From NCBI GenBank assembly GCA_001899635.1, contig MKVQ01000010.1, positions 124,001 through 188,000 of the forward strand: a DNA stretch of 64,000 nucleotides, given 5' to 3'. The notes beneath the pieces are model-generated. The model was not told where the DNA came from and ran no database searches. It worked only from the letters and a program-made list of their open reading frames with translations. The stretch is from Myxococcales bacterium 68-20 (GTDB lineage Bacteria > Myxococcota_A > Polyangia > Polyangiales > Polyangiaceae). The position numbers were made by a program, and so were the translations under genes. Numbering within the stretch: position 1 is the first letter of the stretch; each line of letters starts with the position of its first letter. Shown piece by piece: positions 7,867 through 15,641 of this stretch.

Positions 7867-9765
7867 TCAGTGCAGCTCGCCGACGAGCCACGAGAACGCG
7901 GGCACCAGCACTTCTTCCGGTGACGCGCCGCCGGTGTGGCTCTCGCCGCGGCGATCCACGGTAAAGCCGTGGTCGCCGAGCACGAAGAGCAGCGTCCTCG
8001 CCGGTAGCGTCGAGACGTGCCGCGCGATCGCCTCTGCGGTCGCCGCGGCGATCGCGTCGAGCGATCCGACGACGTCCGGCGTGCCTGCGAGCAACGCGGG
8101 GACGAGATCGAGCTTGTAGAGCTCGCGCGAGCCGGCGCGCACGCGGCGAACGACCTCGGCCGCACGCCCGCGCAGCGACTCGGAGGGCTCCTCGCGCATG
8201 GGGGCGCGAAGGGCGTCGAGGCCGCGTGCGAACGTCTCGATCTGGCGAATCGTCGTCGTGGGGAGCGCGCTCCAGAGGAGCGTCTCGGAGGTCAGCGACG
8301 CCGCGCCGGTGGCCTCGCGAGCGAGCGCGTCGCGGACGAGGCACCCGAGATCGAAGCGCAGCGAGTTGACGAGCAGGACGTGCGCCGAGCGTGCGTTCGA
8401 CAGGCGGGCCTGCTTCGCGGCGATGTCGTACGCATCCATCACGAGCCGCGGACGGCGGTTCGTCGCTCCGAACGTCGCGAACGCATCGGTGTACGAGCGC
8501 TCGAACGAGCGGCGGAACTCGTCGTAAGCGCGCAGCGCGCGGGGATCGTCGAGCCCGCTCGCGATCGCGTTCGAGAGCGGGACGTAGCTCTCGGCGAAGA
8601 GGCGCTCGAAGGCCGCGAGCGGTTGCGGTCCGCGTGCCGCGGAGAGGGCGATCGCCCAGCTCCTCCAGTAGTCGTTCGGGCCGCTCACAGGGACGCCCGC
8701 GCTCACCCGACGCGACGCTCGGCGCTCGCGGGGCGACGGCTTGACCGGCTCCGGCGGCGGAGCTGCCTTGATGACCGGCTCCGGCTCCGGCTCCGGCTCG
8801 GACGCGACCGCATCGACGGGCTCCGCCACCGCGACGTCCGGCGTGGTCGGCTCGGGGGCGCTCTCCGTCGGCGTGGCCCGCACCGTCTCGGCCACGATCT
8901 CGGGGACGATCAGCGGCTGGCGGACGTTCACGGTCTCGGCCGCGACGTCGATCTCGCGAATCGTGACCGCGCCCTCGGCGTCGAGCTCGTCCGCACGCGA
9001 GCTCTCCGGCGGCGCCGCTGCCTGGACGATCGCCTCGCCGGCGTCGATTGAAGCCACGCGCGTGTCGTTCGTGGTCGCGTCGTCTCCCGTGAGAATGACA
9101 GGCTCGCTGTCGTCTTCGAGACGGTCCGCGATGGCCTCCGTGCTCGAGCGCTCGGAGATCGGCGCATGCGTTGCGACGACCGGCATGCTCGGAGAAGGCG
9201 TCATCTCCCAGAGCGGCTTTCGCGTCGCGAGGAGCGAGCCGAGCGGGAGCGGTGCGGCATAGCCGAGGAGCATCAGGTCCGAGTCGTCGATCAGGAGGAC
9301 CAGCGGCGCCTCCTCGGTCGTCTCGGCGAGCCACCGCAGCGTCGCGCTGTCGTCGGGGGCGAGCACAGGCGCGGCGATCGCGCTCAGCGATCCGAGGGCG
9401 ATGGCGAGGCCGGTCGCGCCGACGGTGCGCGCACGGAAGAGCTGATCGGCGAGCCGAGCCTGGGCATCCTCCGGCATCGCCGACCACGCGGCCAGGTAGG
9501 GGGAGGGGGCGCCCATCCGCGCAAGCTCCCGCTCGACGAGCTCCTCGAGGATCTCCCCGAGCCTTCCCCGGACGTCCTTGGTCGGAGGCGGGACGTTGAT
9601 GAGAATCGCTCCGTGGCCGAGCAGCTCCGTGCACCGCTGCGACTGTTCCTCCACACTCGCGAACGCCACCTCGCCGCGGAGCGCGTCCCTGCCCGCGGGA
9701 GCTCGGCCGTGAAGGACGTTCGTGCGTCCGGAACCGTCACCCCACTCGAGCTCCTCATGCTGCAT
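7867..9765 (-). CDS. PglZ-domain (alkaline phosphatase superfamily) protein
   Basis: A 632-residue cytoplasmic protein. Residues 1-195 contain an unrecognised alpha/beta domain (LVLLIDDSDLMLLGY). A long acidic Pro/Glu/Ala-rich linker follows (about 195-330). The C-terminal 300 residues carry the PglZ-like core: HVLLVNSLRFDLG, an AP-superfamily-like first metal/nucleophile motif, and VLGDHGFTVD followed by HTGGASPEEVLVPAF, the typical distal metal-binding signature of PglZ domains. PglZ proteins occur in BREX defence and in PorX-type signalling, but none of the BREX partner genes is nearby. A stand-alone regulatory or housekeeping role is equally possible. Confidence 0.72.
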   Translation of the reverse strand: MQHEELEWGDGSGRTNVLHGRAPAGRDALRGEVAFASVEEQSQRCTELLGHGAILINVPPPTKDVRGRLGEILEELVERELARMGAPSPYLAAWSAMPEDAQARLADQLFRARTVGATGLAIALGSLSAIAAPVLAPDDSATLRWLAETTEEAPLVLLIDDSDLMLLGYAAPLPLGSLLATRKPLWEMTPSPSMPVVATHAPISERSSTEAIADRLEDDSEPVILTGDDATTNDTRVASIDAGEAIVQAAAPPESSRADELDAEGAVTIREIDVAAETVNVRQPLIVPEIVAETVRATPTESAPEPTTPDVAVAEPVDAVASEPEPEPEPVIKAAPPPEPVKPSPRERRASRRVSAGVPVSGPNDYWRSWAIALSAARGPQPLAAFERLFAESYVPLSNAIASGLDDPRALRAYDEFRRSFERSYTDAFATFGATNRRPRLVMDAYDIAAKQARLSNARSAHVLLVNSLRFDLGCLVRDALAREATGAASLTSETLLWSALPTTTIRQIETFARGLDALRAPMREEPSESLRGRAAEVVRRVRAGSRELYKLDLVPALLAGTPDVVGSLDAIAAATAEAIARHVSTLPARTLLFVLGDHGFTVDRRGESHTGGASPEEVLVPAFSWLVGELH

Positions 9766-9907
9766 GCCCGAGATCTCGCCATTCGTGGCCGTTTGGCCCA
9801 GTTTCTTGCGACGCTTCGTGCGGCGAGACGAGACGAGGCGAGGCGAGGCCAGAGCGGATGCGCGGCGCGAGGAGAGAGCGAGAGAAGCGATCGAGCGTCG
9901 GTGCCCG

Positions 9908-9936
9908 TTGACCGAGTCGAAGGAGCTTCCTACGCT
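9908..9936 (+). promoter_or_regulatory. Sigma-70-type promoter of the 6S RNA gene
   Basis: A -35 TTGACC (9908-9913) and a -10 TACGCT (9931-9936) are separated by exactly 17 bases. The predicted start, seven bases after the -10, falls at 9943, the first base of the closing stem of the RNA described next. Confidence 0.75.
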
Positions 9937-9942
9937 ATGGCT

Positions 9943-10154
9943 CGTTCCCTCTGTCGGGTTCGTGCTTCGCGGTTTTCATGATCCCCTTATGTATGTGAAC
10001 CAGGGAGGCAAGCGACCGCTCGTTGCGCACGCCGGACCATCTCTCCGGAGCTCTGGATAATTCGGAAGCCTGAAGCGCGGTCTGAGCCGCCCACCTAGCC
10101 TCCGGGCTAGGGGTTCATGACAATCCGCACACGACTCAGCCACGGTAAGGAACG
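9943..10154 (+). ncRNA. ssrS: 6S RNA (SsrS) candidate
   Basis: About 212 nt with the 6S RNA architecture. The 5' CGTTCC (9943-9948) pairs with the 3' GGAACG (10149-10154). A second closing helix pairs GTG/GCGG near 9963-9974 with CCGC/CAC near 10126-10133. The 3' side has the conserved run GAAGCCTGAAG, then a CACCTAGCC...GGGCTAGGGG hairpin, closely matching the layout of the E. coli RNA (GAAGCC...CACCTTGAACC...GGTTCAAGGG). The centre is an open bubble flanked by GATCCCC. 6S RNA binds RNA polymerase holoenzyme as a promoter mimic, mainly in stationary phase. The consistent promoter and terminator support a real transcript. It could be confirmed with the Rfam 6S model. Confidence 0.78.
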
Positions 10155-10157
10155 TCT

Positions 10158-10195
10158 AACGGGCTCTCGCCACAAGCGAGGGCCCGTTGCCTTTT
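10158..10195. terminator. Intrinsic terminator after 6S RNA
   Basis: A 13-bp stem (AACGGGCTCTCGC, 10158-10170, pairing with 10176-10188, one G-T pair) with a CACAA loop is followed by a short T-rich run (CCTTTT) on the + strand. It sits between the 6S gene and the convergent metQ-like gene and may serve both. Confidence 0.75.
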
Positions 10196-10231
10196 GGTGG
10201 GGCCGACGCGGTGCTGCTCGGCTCTGTCGCT

Positions 10232-11032
10232 TCAGAACGCCGGGACGAGGGAGCCGCGGAAGCGGTCCTCGATGAACCGACGGGTCGACTCGCGGGTCAG
10301 CTCCTTGACGAGAGCTTCGATCCGCTCGTCGTTCGCTCGATCGGCGCGCGCGACGAGGACGTTCGCGTAGCGCGATGACGCGTCTTCGCGGACGATGGCG
10401 TCGCGCGAGGGGACGAGCCCGGCCTCCAAGGCATAGTTGCCGTTGATCACGGCCGCGTCGACGTCGGCGAGCACGCGCGGCAGCTGCGCGCCCTCGAGCT
10501 CGCGGAGCTTCGGCGTCTTCGGTCCGGCGATGACGTCTCGGACGGTGGGCTCCTTCGCGGGGCCGAGGCGGAGGACGCCGGCGGCCTGCAGGAGCTCGAG
10601 CGCACGCGCCGTGTTGGTCGGATCGTTCGGGATGGCCACGATCGCGTCGGGGCCGAGATCGCCGAGGGCACGGACCTTCTTCGAGTACACCCCGAGCGGC
10701 TCGACGTGCACCCGCGCGACGGCGACGAGCTCTGCGCCACGGTCGCGGTTGAACGCCTCGAGGTAGGGCTGGTGCTGGAAGAAGTTTCCGTCGAGCGTCC
10801 GGTCCACCAGGGCGAGGTTCGGTTGCACGTAGTCGGTCATCTCGACGACCTCGAGCGTGATCCCGTCACGCGCCAGGGCGGACTTGATGTGCTCGAGGAT
10901 GGCGGCGTGCGGGACGGGGCTCGCCCCGATGCGCAACGGATCCGCTCGGCCGTGTGGGCGCTCGGTCCGGCGGCAGCCGGCCTGCACCACGCCGAAGACG
11001 AGGACAAGGACGAGAGAAGCGAACATCTTCAT
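10232..11032 (-). CDS. metQ: MetQ-type substrate-binding lipoprotein
   Basis: A 266-residue NlpA/MetQ-family lipoprotein (lipobox VQAGC, about residue 19) that delivers methionine or a related ligand to the membrane ABC transporter. Family features are clear: LRIGASPVPHAAIL at the mature start, GNFFQHQPYLEAFN, AIPNDPTNTARAL, and AAVINGNYALEAGL. Its start codon overlaps the stop of the permease gene by four bases (11029-11032), so it is translationally coupled as the last gene of a leftward operon (UPF0126-like gene, ATPase, permease, binding protein). Methionine is the usual ligand; some family members bind oligopeptides or other amino acids. Confidence 0.9.
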   Translation of the reverse strand: MKMFASLVLVLVFGVVQAGCRRTERPHGRADPLRIGASPVPHAAILEHIKSALARDGITLEVVEMTDYVQPNLALVDRTLDGNFFQHQPYLEAFNRDRGAELVAVARVHVEPLGVYSKKVRALGDLGPDAIVAIPNDPTNTARALELLQAAGVLRLGPAKEPTVRDVIAGPKTPKLRELEGAQLPRVLADVDAAVINGNYALEAGLVPSRDAIVREDASSRYANVLVARADRANDERIEALVKELTRESTRRFIEDRFRGSLVPAF

Positions 11033-11697
11033 CGGTGATCGAGCCTCCGCGCGAGGCGCTCTCCGGTCGCCTGGAGAGCTTGGACGAGTACGACGAGCAC
11101 GACGACGGTGGCGACCATCACGTCGGTGCGGAAGCGCTGGTAGCCGTAGCGGACGGCGAGGTCGCCGAGCCCACCGCCGCCGATCGCACCGGCCATCGCG
11201 GAGTAGCCGACGAGGCTGATCGCGGTGAGCGTGAGCCCGCGAGCGAGCGCGGGGCGCGCCTCGCGCAGGTACGCCTCGCGCACCACCTGGAGCGGCGTCG
11301 CGCCCATCGCCACGATCGCGTCGACGAGCCCGCGGGGCACCTCCTCGAGCGCGGCATGCGCGACGCGGGCGACGTAAGGGATCGCCGCGACGACGAGGGG
11401 AACGATCGCTGCGCGGGTGCCGATCGACGTGCCGGTCACGAAGCGAGTGAAGGGGATGATCGCGACCATCAAGATGACGAAGGGCACGCTGCGTCCGACG
11501 TTGACGAGGGCGCCGACGACGCGGTGTACGAGCGGCCTCGGAACGACGCCATCACGATGGGTGAGGACGAGCACGATCCCGAGGGCGACGCCGATGACGC
11601 TTGCCATCGCCGTGGATGCGACGACCATCACGATCGTCTCGAGGGTCGCCTCGAGGAGCAGAGAGGCGAGGGGCATCAGTGTCGCGAGACCATCCAT
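11029..11697 (-). CDS. metI: MetI-type ABC transporter permease
   Basis: A 222-residue inner-membrane permease with five to six predicted helices. The cytoplasmic EAA loop that docks with the ATPase is present (EEVPRGLVDAIVAMGATPLQ, about residues 120-145). Length and helix layout match MetI. The gene overlaps the upstream ATPase by 22 bases and the downstream binding protein by four. Confidence 0.9.
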   Translation of the reverse strand: MDGLATLMPLASLLLEATLETIVMVVASTAMASVIGVALGIVLVLTHRDGVVPRPLVHRVVGALVNVGRSVPFVILMVAIIPFTRFVTGTSIGTRAAIVPLVVAAIPYVARVAHAALEEVPRGLVDAIVAMGATPLQVVREAYLREARPALARGLTLTAISLVGYSAMAGAIGGGGLGDLAVRYGYQRFRTDVMVATVVVLVVLVQALQATGERLARRLDHR

Positions 11698-12545
11698 GAT
11701 GGAACCTCCAGAGCGTCGTCTTGCCCGTGTGGCTGCACGTCCTCTCGACGAGGCCGGAGGTCTCCGGACGCGCGGCTCGGCTCGCCGCCGCGGGAGCGCG
11801 TCGCGAGCACTTCGTCCGCCGGACCGTCGTCGACGACTCGGCCGGCTTCCAACGCCACGACGCGGTCGCAGATCGAGCGGGCGACCGTCATCTCGTGGGT
11901 GATGATCATCACGGCGACGCCGAGCTCGTTGCGCACGCGGAGGAGCAGGTCGGTGACCGCGCGGGTGGTCGCCGGATCGAGGGCCGAGCTCGGCTCGTCG
12001 CAGAGCAGCAGATCGGGCGACGCGGCGAGCGCCCGGGCGATCGCGATGCGCTGGCGCTGGCCGCCGGAGAGGTTCTTCGGGTAGCTGCCCGCGCGATCGA
12101 GGAGCCCGACCCAGCCGAGCAGCTCTCGCGTGCGGCTCGCGACGAAGTCGCGCGATGCGCCTGCGAGCTCGAGCGGGAGCGCGATGTTCTCCTGCGCGGT
12201 CCGCGACGGCGCGAGGTGGAGCTGCTGGAAGACGAGCCCGACCCGCTTGCGCAGCTCGCGGAGCGCTGGGCCGCTCACGGCGCCGAGGTCGCAGCCCGCG
12301 AGCCGGATCGCGCCCGCGTCGGGGCGTTCGAGCGCCGCGGCGCAGCGGAAGACGGTGCTCTTCCCCGCGCCGCTCGCGCCGATCACCCCGACGATCGCCG
12401 CGCGCGGGACCGTGAAGGACACGTCGTCGAGCGCCGTCGTCGACGCTGCGCCCGCGGCGGAGTAGCGCTTGCTCACTCCGTCGAACGCGAGCGCGGGAGT
12501 GACCGTCGGCGCGGTGGCCGTCGTCGTCGTCGAGGCGTGCTTCAC
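11676..12545 (-). CDS. metN: MetN-type ABC transporter ATPase lacking the NIL domain
   Basis: A 289-residue ATPase energising the MetI permease. I start it at the GTG at 12545, which overlaps the upstream stop (GTGA) and has GGGAGG just before it. Walker A is GASGAGKST, the signature is LSGGQRQRIAIARAL, Walker B is LLLCDEPSSALD, and the switch His is in IITHE. Typical MetN is about 340 residues, with a C-terminal NIL/ACT-like domain that binds methionine and inhibits uptake. Here the protein ends in a short Arg/Pro-rich tail, so that feedback is probably absent. Confidence 0.9.
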   Translation of the reverse strand: MKHASTTTTATAPTVTPALAFDGVSKRYSAAGAASTTALDDVSFTVPRAAIVGVIGASGAGKSTVFRCAAALERPDAGAIRLAGCDLGAVSGPALRELRKRVGLVFQQLHLAPSRTAQENIALPLELAGASRDFVASRTRELLGWVGLLDRAGSYPKNLSGGQRQRIAIARALAASPDLLLCDEPSSALDPATTRAVTDLLLRVRNELGVAVMIITHEMTVARSICDRVVALEAGRVVDDGPADEVLATRSRGGEPSRASGDLRPRREDVQPHGQDDALEVPSWMVSRH

Positions 12546-13168
12546 GACGCCTCCCGGCTTTCGGAGGGCCGCCTCGGCTCGGGGCTCCGCCAGCCGAAGC
12601 GCAGGCTCGCGAGGCGGATGCCGGAGCCGACGACGATCGCGATCCCTGCGCTGGCGACCTCGGAGAGCGCCGCCGCGCGACAGGTCACGAGCGTCAGCGC
12701 GCCAGCGAGCGCGGCGAGCGCGTAGAGCTCGCCCCGGCGAAAGGCGGCGGGCACCTGGTTCGAGAGGATGTCGCGAAGGATGCCGCCGCCGACCGCTCCC
12801 ACGACGCCGAGCAGCACGGAGGACGCTGCGCTCAGGCCGGCACTGGTGCAGCGGAGCGTCCCCGCGACCGCGAACCATCCGAGACCGAGCGCGTCGAGGA
12901 GCACGATGCTCCGCGCAGTGTGCTCTCCGAGGTGATGCCCCCAGAACCAAGCCACGACGAGCGCCGTCGCGACGGTGGCGAGATACGAGCCGCGCGTGAG
13001 CGCGAGCGGCGTTCCTTGCTGGAGAAGGACGTCGCGTGTGAGGCTGCCGCCGAGGCCGGCCGCGAACGCGAGCGCGGCCATCCCGACGATGTCATACTCA
13101 CGCCGGCTCCGTGCGAGGAGCGCACCGGAGAGCGCGCCGCTGAAGATCGCGACGACCTCGACGGTCAT
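12542..13168 (-). CDS. TRIC/UPF0126 (YicG-like) membrane protein
   Basis: About 208 residues with seven hydrophobic segments and the two internal repeats of the TRIC-like/UPF0126 family, each with the Gly-rich kink motif: GGSLTRDVLL and GGGILRDIL. Family members act as glycine transporters or monovalent-cation channels. I chose the ATG at 13168, which has CCAGG eight bases upstream and the family's short N-terminus; an ATG at 13195 is an alternative. The TGA stop overlaps the GTG of metN, so it is coupled to the importer operon, which is an unusual partnership. A seven-bp hairpin lies just upstream (13204-13222). Confidence 0.82.
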   Translation of the reverse strand: MTVEVVAIFSGALSGALLARSRREYDIVGMAALAFAAGLGGSLTRDVLLQQGTPLALTRGSYLATVATALVVAWFWGHHLGEHTARSIVLLDALGLGWFAVAGTLRCTSAGLSAASSVLLGVVGAVGGGILRDILSNQVPAAFRRGELYALAALAGALTLVTCRAAALSEVASAGIAIVVGSGIRLASLRFGWRSPEPRRPSESREAS

Positions 13169-13203
13169 GATCAAGCCTGGACGTAGTCGGAACATCTTCC
13201 GTT

Positions 13204-13222
13204 CGGCTCCTCGACGGAGCCG
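13204..13222 (-). promoter_or_regulatory. Hairpin in the leader of the TRIC-metNIQ operon
   Basis: A perfect seven-bp stem (CGGCTCC/GGAGCCG) with a five-base loop (TCGAC). It lies 36 bases upstream of the chosen start and only nine upstream of the alternative start at 13195, so it could affect initiation. It does not match a SAM riboswitch that I recognise. Confidence 0.35.
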
Positions 13223-13446
13223 TCTCCTGACCCCCAACTGACGATGGCATCGACAGGTGCGGCCGCGACTCGCCCTCCAGTTCCGAGGCGATGCCGACGC
13301 GCACCGATCACCGCGACACGCGCGCGTAGTGTCTCGATGCGTGGGCTGCCGGCGCGGATGGCGCGAGGAGACTCTTCCTCAGCGCATCGACGCCGGCCGC
13401 CGACAGGCGCACGCGCACCTGCGCAGGGCGCATCGACGATGAGAGA

Positions 13447-13522
13447 TGGGGGCGCGCTCTCCAGCCATCCGCGGAGGCGCCCCGACCGCCTGCAGAGTTG
13501 GGCCTTCGGCCCGCGTTGAGTT
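13447..13522. repeat. REP-like structured intergenic repeat, copy 1
   Basis: Two hairpins: GGGGCGC (13449-13455) with GCGCCCC (13477-13483), and GGGCC-TTC-GGCCC (13500-13512). The core from 13491 to 13522 matches the element at 20818-20849 at about 27 of 32 positions; copy 2 likewise has a GGGGC/GCCCC hairpin beside the core. Confidence 0.65.
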
Positions 13523-13541
13523 CACCCGAGGCACGCCGCGG

Positions 13542-13569
13542 ACTGTACTGCTCGCGGCGGGGCAGTCAA
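13542..13569 (-). promoter_or_regulatory. Sigma-70-like promoter driving the TRIC-metNIQ leader
   Basis: On the - strand, -35 TTGACT (13564-13569) and -10 TACAGT (13542-13547) have a 16-base spacer. The nearest downstream gene in that direction is the TRIC/UPF0126 gene starting at 13168, giving a long leader that runs through the REP-like repeat. Confidence 0.5.
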
Positions 13570-13785
13570 TGCCGATTTCGTTAAAATGAAGTGACGTCTC
13601 TTATGGTGGATTTTGGCGTCGGCCGGCTACCGGTGCGCGCCGGGCTCCTTCAGCCACCACTTCGACCGAGGCACGCGGGCGATCCTCCGCAGGGCGTGCG
13701 GAGGCTCCCGAGCGGAGACGCTTGCGTCGATCCGCGCGGCCTTCGCCCGAGCGCGTGATCGCGAGGAGCGACCTCGACCGAATCC

Positions 13786-14985
13786 TCACTGGCACGGGAG
13801 GAGCGTCGCGATCCAGTCATCGAGGAGCTTCACGCCCTCCTGGTCGACGGCACGGCTCACGATCGGCGGCATCTGGGCGCCGGCCGTCGGCAGATCGCCG
13901 GCGGGTACGCGGCTGCCGGCGAGGACCGACATCAAGCTCCGCTCCGGGGAGCCTCCGCGGATGTACTTGTAAGCTCCGCCGTCCGGATCGGCGCGGAAGG
14001 TGTCGACGCAATAGCTTTGCGTCCAGACGTCGAGCTCCTCGAGCGTTGCGGGGGCACCGCCATCGGCCGGCGCGAGGTCGGTCGCGCGCACGAGGAAGTG
14101 GCTCTTGAACCCGGCGCTCGCGTTGGTGTTGGCGTTGTGGCACGCGCCGCAGTTCGTGTGGACCCAGCCGACGGCCGCGCTCGCGACGGGGGAGCCGGGG
14201 AACGCGAGCGTCGTCGCGGGAGGCGCCTTCGAGAGGGCGCCCTCGGCTGCGAGCTTCTCGAGCGTCTGTCCGGTCGCCGTCGCGAGCCCGAGGCTCACTG
14301 CGTCGAACCCGAGCACCTGATCCTTGCGACCCATGTGGCACTGGTCGCATTGACCCGTGCTCGGGATCTCGTACGGACCGCCGTCGAGCCCGATGCCGTC
14401 GATGGTCTCGCCGCCGTCCTTGCGTACCGCGTCGGTCTCGTCCGCGTTCCAGCGATACGCGGTGTGCGCCCAGCTGTTGTCGGGGAGCTTCGTGAAGAAG
14501 CGCGTCTCGATGCGCTTGCCCCCGATCTTGAACTCCTTCCAGAGCTTGGTCCCCGGCGGGTAGACCCACTCGTTCCAGTCGGCGATGTCGATCTTCGAGC
14601 CGGCGGGCAGATGCACCCATCGCTGCTTCTCGGCTCCGTCGCTCCAGAACTCGAGGCCCGGCTTGTACGGCTTCACGTCCGTCGCGACCGTCTTGTCTGC
14701 GAAGGACGAGTAGAGGCCCGTGCACTCGAGGTGCTTGTGGATGCCGTCCGCGTCGAGGTCGGCGGTACAGTCGCGCTTCGACGCGTCCGAGCCCGCGTCG
14801 TTCGGAGGCGAGCTCGAGTCGACCGCCTCCGCGTCACCGCCATCGACGTCGTCCTGCGTCACCGGGCTCGCCTCGTCCGCGCAGCCCGCGCCCCACGCCA
14901 TCGCGCACGTCGGAACGGCGAAGAGGATCGCCCGCCAGAGTCCCGCGCCCGATCGTCCAAAGCTCAGCTGCTTCCCCGAGTGCAT
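13786..14985 (-). CDS. Diheme c-type cytochrome-like lipoprotein
   Basis: A 399-residue exported protein with an N-terminal signal and a GAGC lipobox, then a Val/Asp/Ser-rich linker. Two CxxCH heme-c sites are visible: CDQCH (about residue 210) and CGACH (about residue 278). Conserved-looking segments [11 protein letters not shown] and FEIPSTGQC-like context fit a family of exported diheme proteins of unknown role in myxobacteria and other proteobacteria. It probably acts in periplasmic or surface electron transfer. No redox partner gene is adjacent. Confidence 0.8.
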   Translation of the reverse strand: MHSGKQLSFGRSGAGLWRAILFAVPTCAMAWGAGCADEASPVTQDDVDGGDAEAVDSSSPPNDAGSDASKRDCTADLDADGIHKHLECTGLYSSFADKTVATDVKPYKPGLEFWSDGAEKQRWVHLPAGSKIDIADWNEWVYPPGTKLWKEFKIGGKRIETRFFTKLPDNSWAHTAYRWNADETDAVRKDGGETIDGIGLDGGPYEIPSTGQCDQCHMGRKDQVLGFDAVSLGLATATGQTLEKLAAEGALSKAPPATTLAFPGSPVASAAVGWVHTNCGACHNANTNASAGFKSHFLVRATDLAPADGGAPATLEELDVWTQSYCVDTFRADPDGGAYKYIRGGSPERSLMSVLAGSRVPAGDLPTAGAQMPPIVSRAVDQEGVKLLDDWIATLLPCQ

Positions 14986-15050
14986 CGACGAAGAATATCC
15001 GAACAGCCTGCGGCCGCGACGCGCTCCTGCGTGGTATCTTCGCGCGCCAC

Positions 15051-15638
15051 ATGAGCCCCAAGGTTGGCATCATCATGGGTTCGGTGTCGGACTGGGAGAC
15101 GATGAGCCACGCAGCGGCGACGCTGGAGAGTCTCGGCGTCTCGTTCGAGACGCGCGTCGTCTCGGCCCATCGGACACCGGACCTCCTCTTCGACTATGCC
15201 TCCAAGGCCGAGAGCCGTGGCCTCGAGGTGATCATCGCGGGCGCCGGCGGCGCGGCTCACCTTCCGGGGATGGCCGCCGCGAAGACGCTGCTCCCCGTGC
15301 TCGGCGTTCCGGTCGAGTCCAAGGTCCTCCGCGGGGTCGACTCCCTCCTCTCGATCGTCCAGATGCCCGCGGGCGTGCCCGTGGCGACGTTCGCGATCGG
15401 CAAGGCCGGAGCGATCAATGCCGCGCTCTTCGCGGCGCAGATCCTCGCGCGTCGCGACGGCGCCACCCGCGCCGCGCTCGCTCGGCATCGTGATGCGCAG
15501 ACGCAGAGCGTCCTCGATCGGCCGGATCCGCGCGTCCCGCCCGAGGCGCAGGAGTCGGCGCCTGGCTCACTCTCGACGCCGGACTCCGATCGCCGGAGCG
15601 CCGTGCGGCTCGATGACCCTGATTCCGAGAAAGGCTGA
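15051..15638 (+). CDS. purE: N5-carboxyaminoimidazole ribonucleotide mutase (PurE class I)
   Basis: 195 residues. Converts N5-CAIR to CAIR in de novo purine synthesis. Motifs are [10 protein letters not shown] (residues 9-18), the catalytic-His loop SAHRTPD (about 43-49), and [10 protein letters not shown]. The core of about 160 residues is followed by a 35-residue Arg/Pro/Asp-rich tail not found in typical PurE. It is followed after three bases by purK, its obligate partner for class I enzymes. Confidence 0.95.
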   Translation: MSPKVGIIMGSVSDWETMSHAAATLESLGVSFETRVVSAHRTPDLLFDYASKAESRGLEVIIAGAGGAAHLPGMAAAKTLLPVLGVPVESKVLRGVDSLLSIVQMPAGVPVATFAIGKAGAINAALFAAQILARRDGATRAALARHRDAQTQSVLDRPDPRVPPEAQESAPGSLSTPDSDRRSAVRLDDPDSEKG

Positions 15639-15641
15639 GAC

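Larger units (their letters stand above)
13223..13785. other. Non-coding leader and intergenic region
   Basis: No convincing gene in about 560 bases. It holds a leftward promoter (13542-13569), a REP-like repeat (13447-13522), and an AT-rich island around 13576-13605 that stands out from the GC-rich background. It would form a long 5' leader of about 365 nt for the TRIC-metNIQ operon. Confidence 0.6.

Noticed and set aside
9780-9900. GA-rich stretch (gcgagacgagacgag...) as a repeat element
   Set aside because: Irregular low-complexity sequence without a defined unit; probably spacer before the 6S promoter.
12469-12999. + strand ORF in the TRIC/metN region
   Set aside because: Arg-rich, antisense to recognised genes.
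13204-13541. SAM riboswitch in the met operon leader
   Set aside because: Hairpins are present but I could not match the conserved core or pseudoknot of any SAM/SAH class; left as an unassigned leader.
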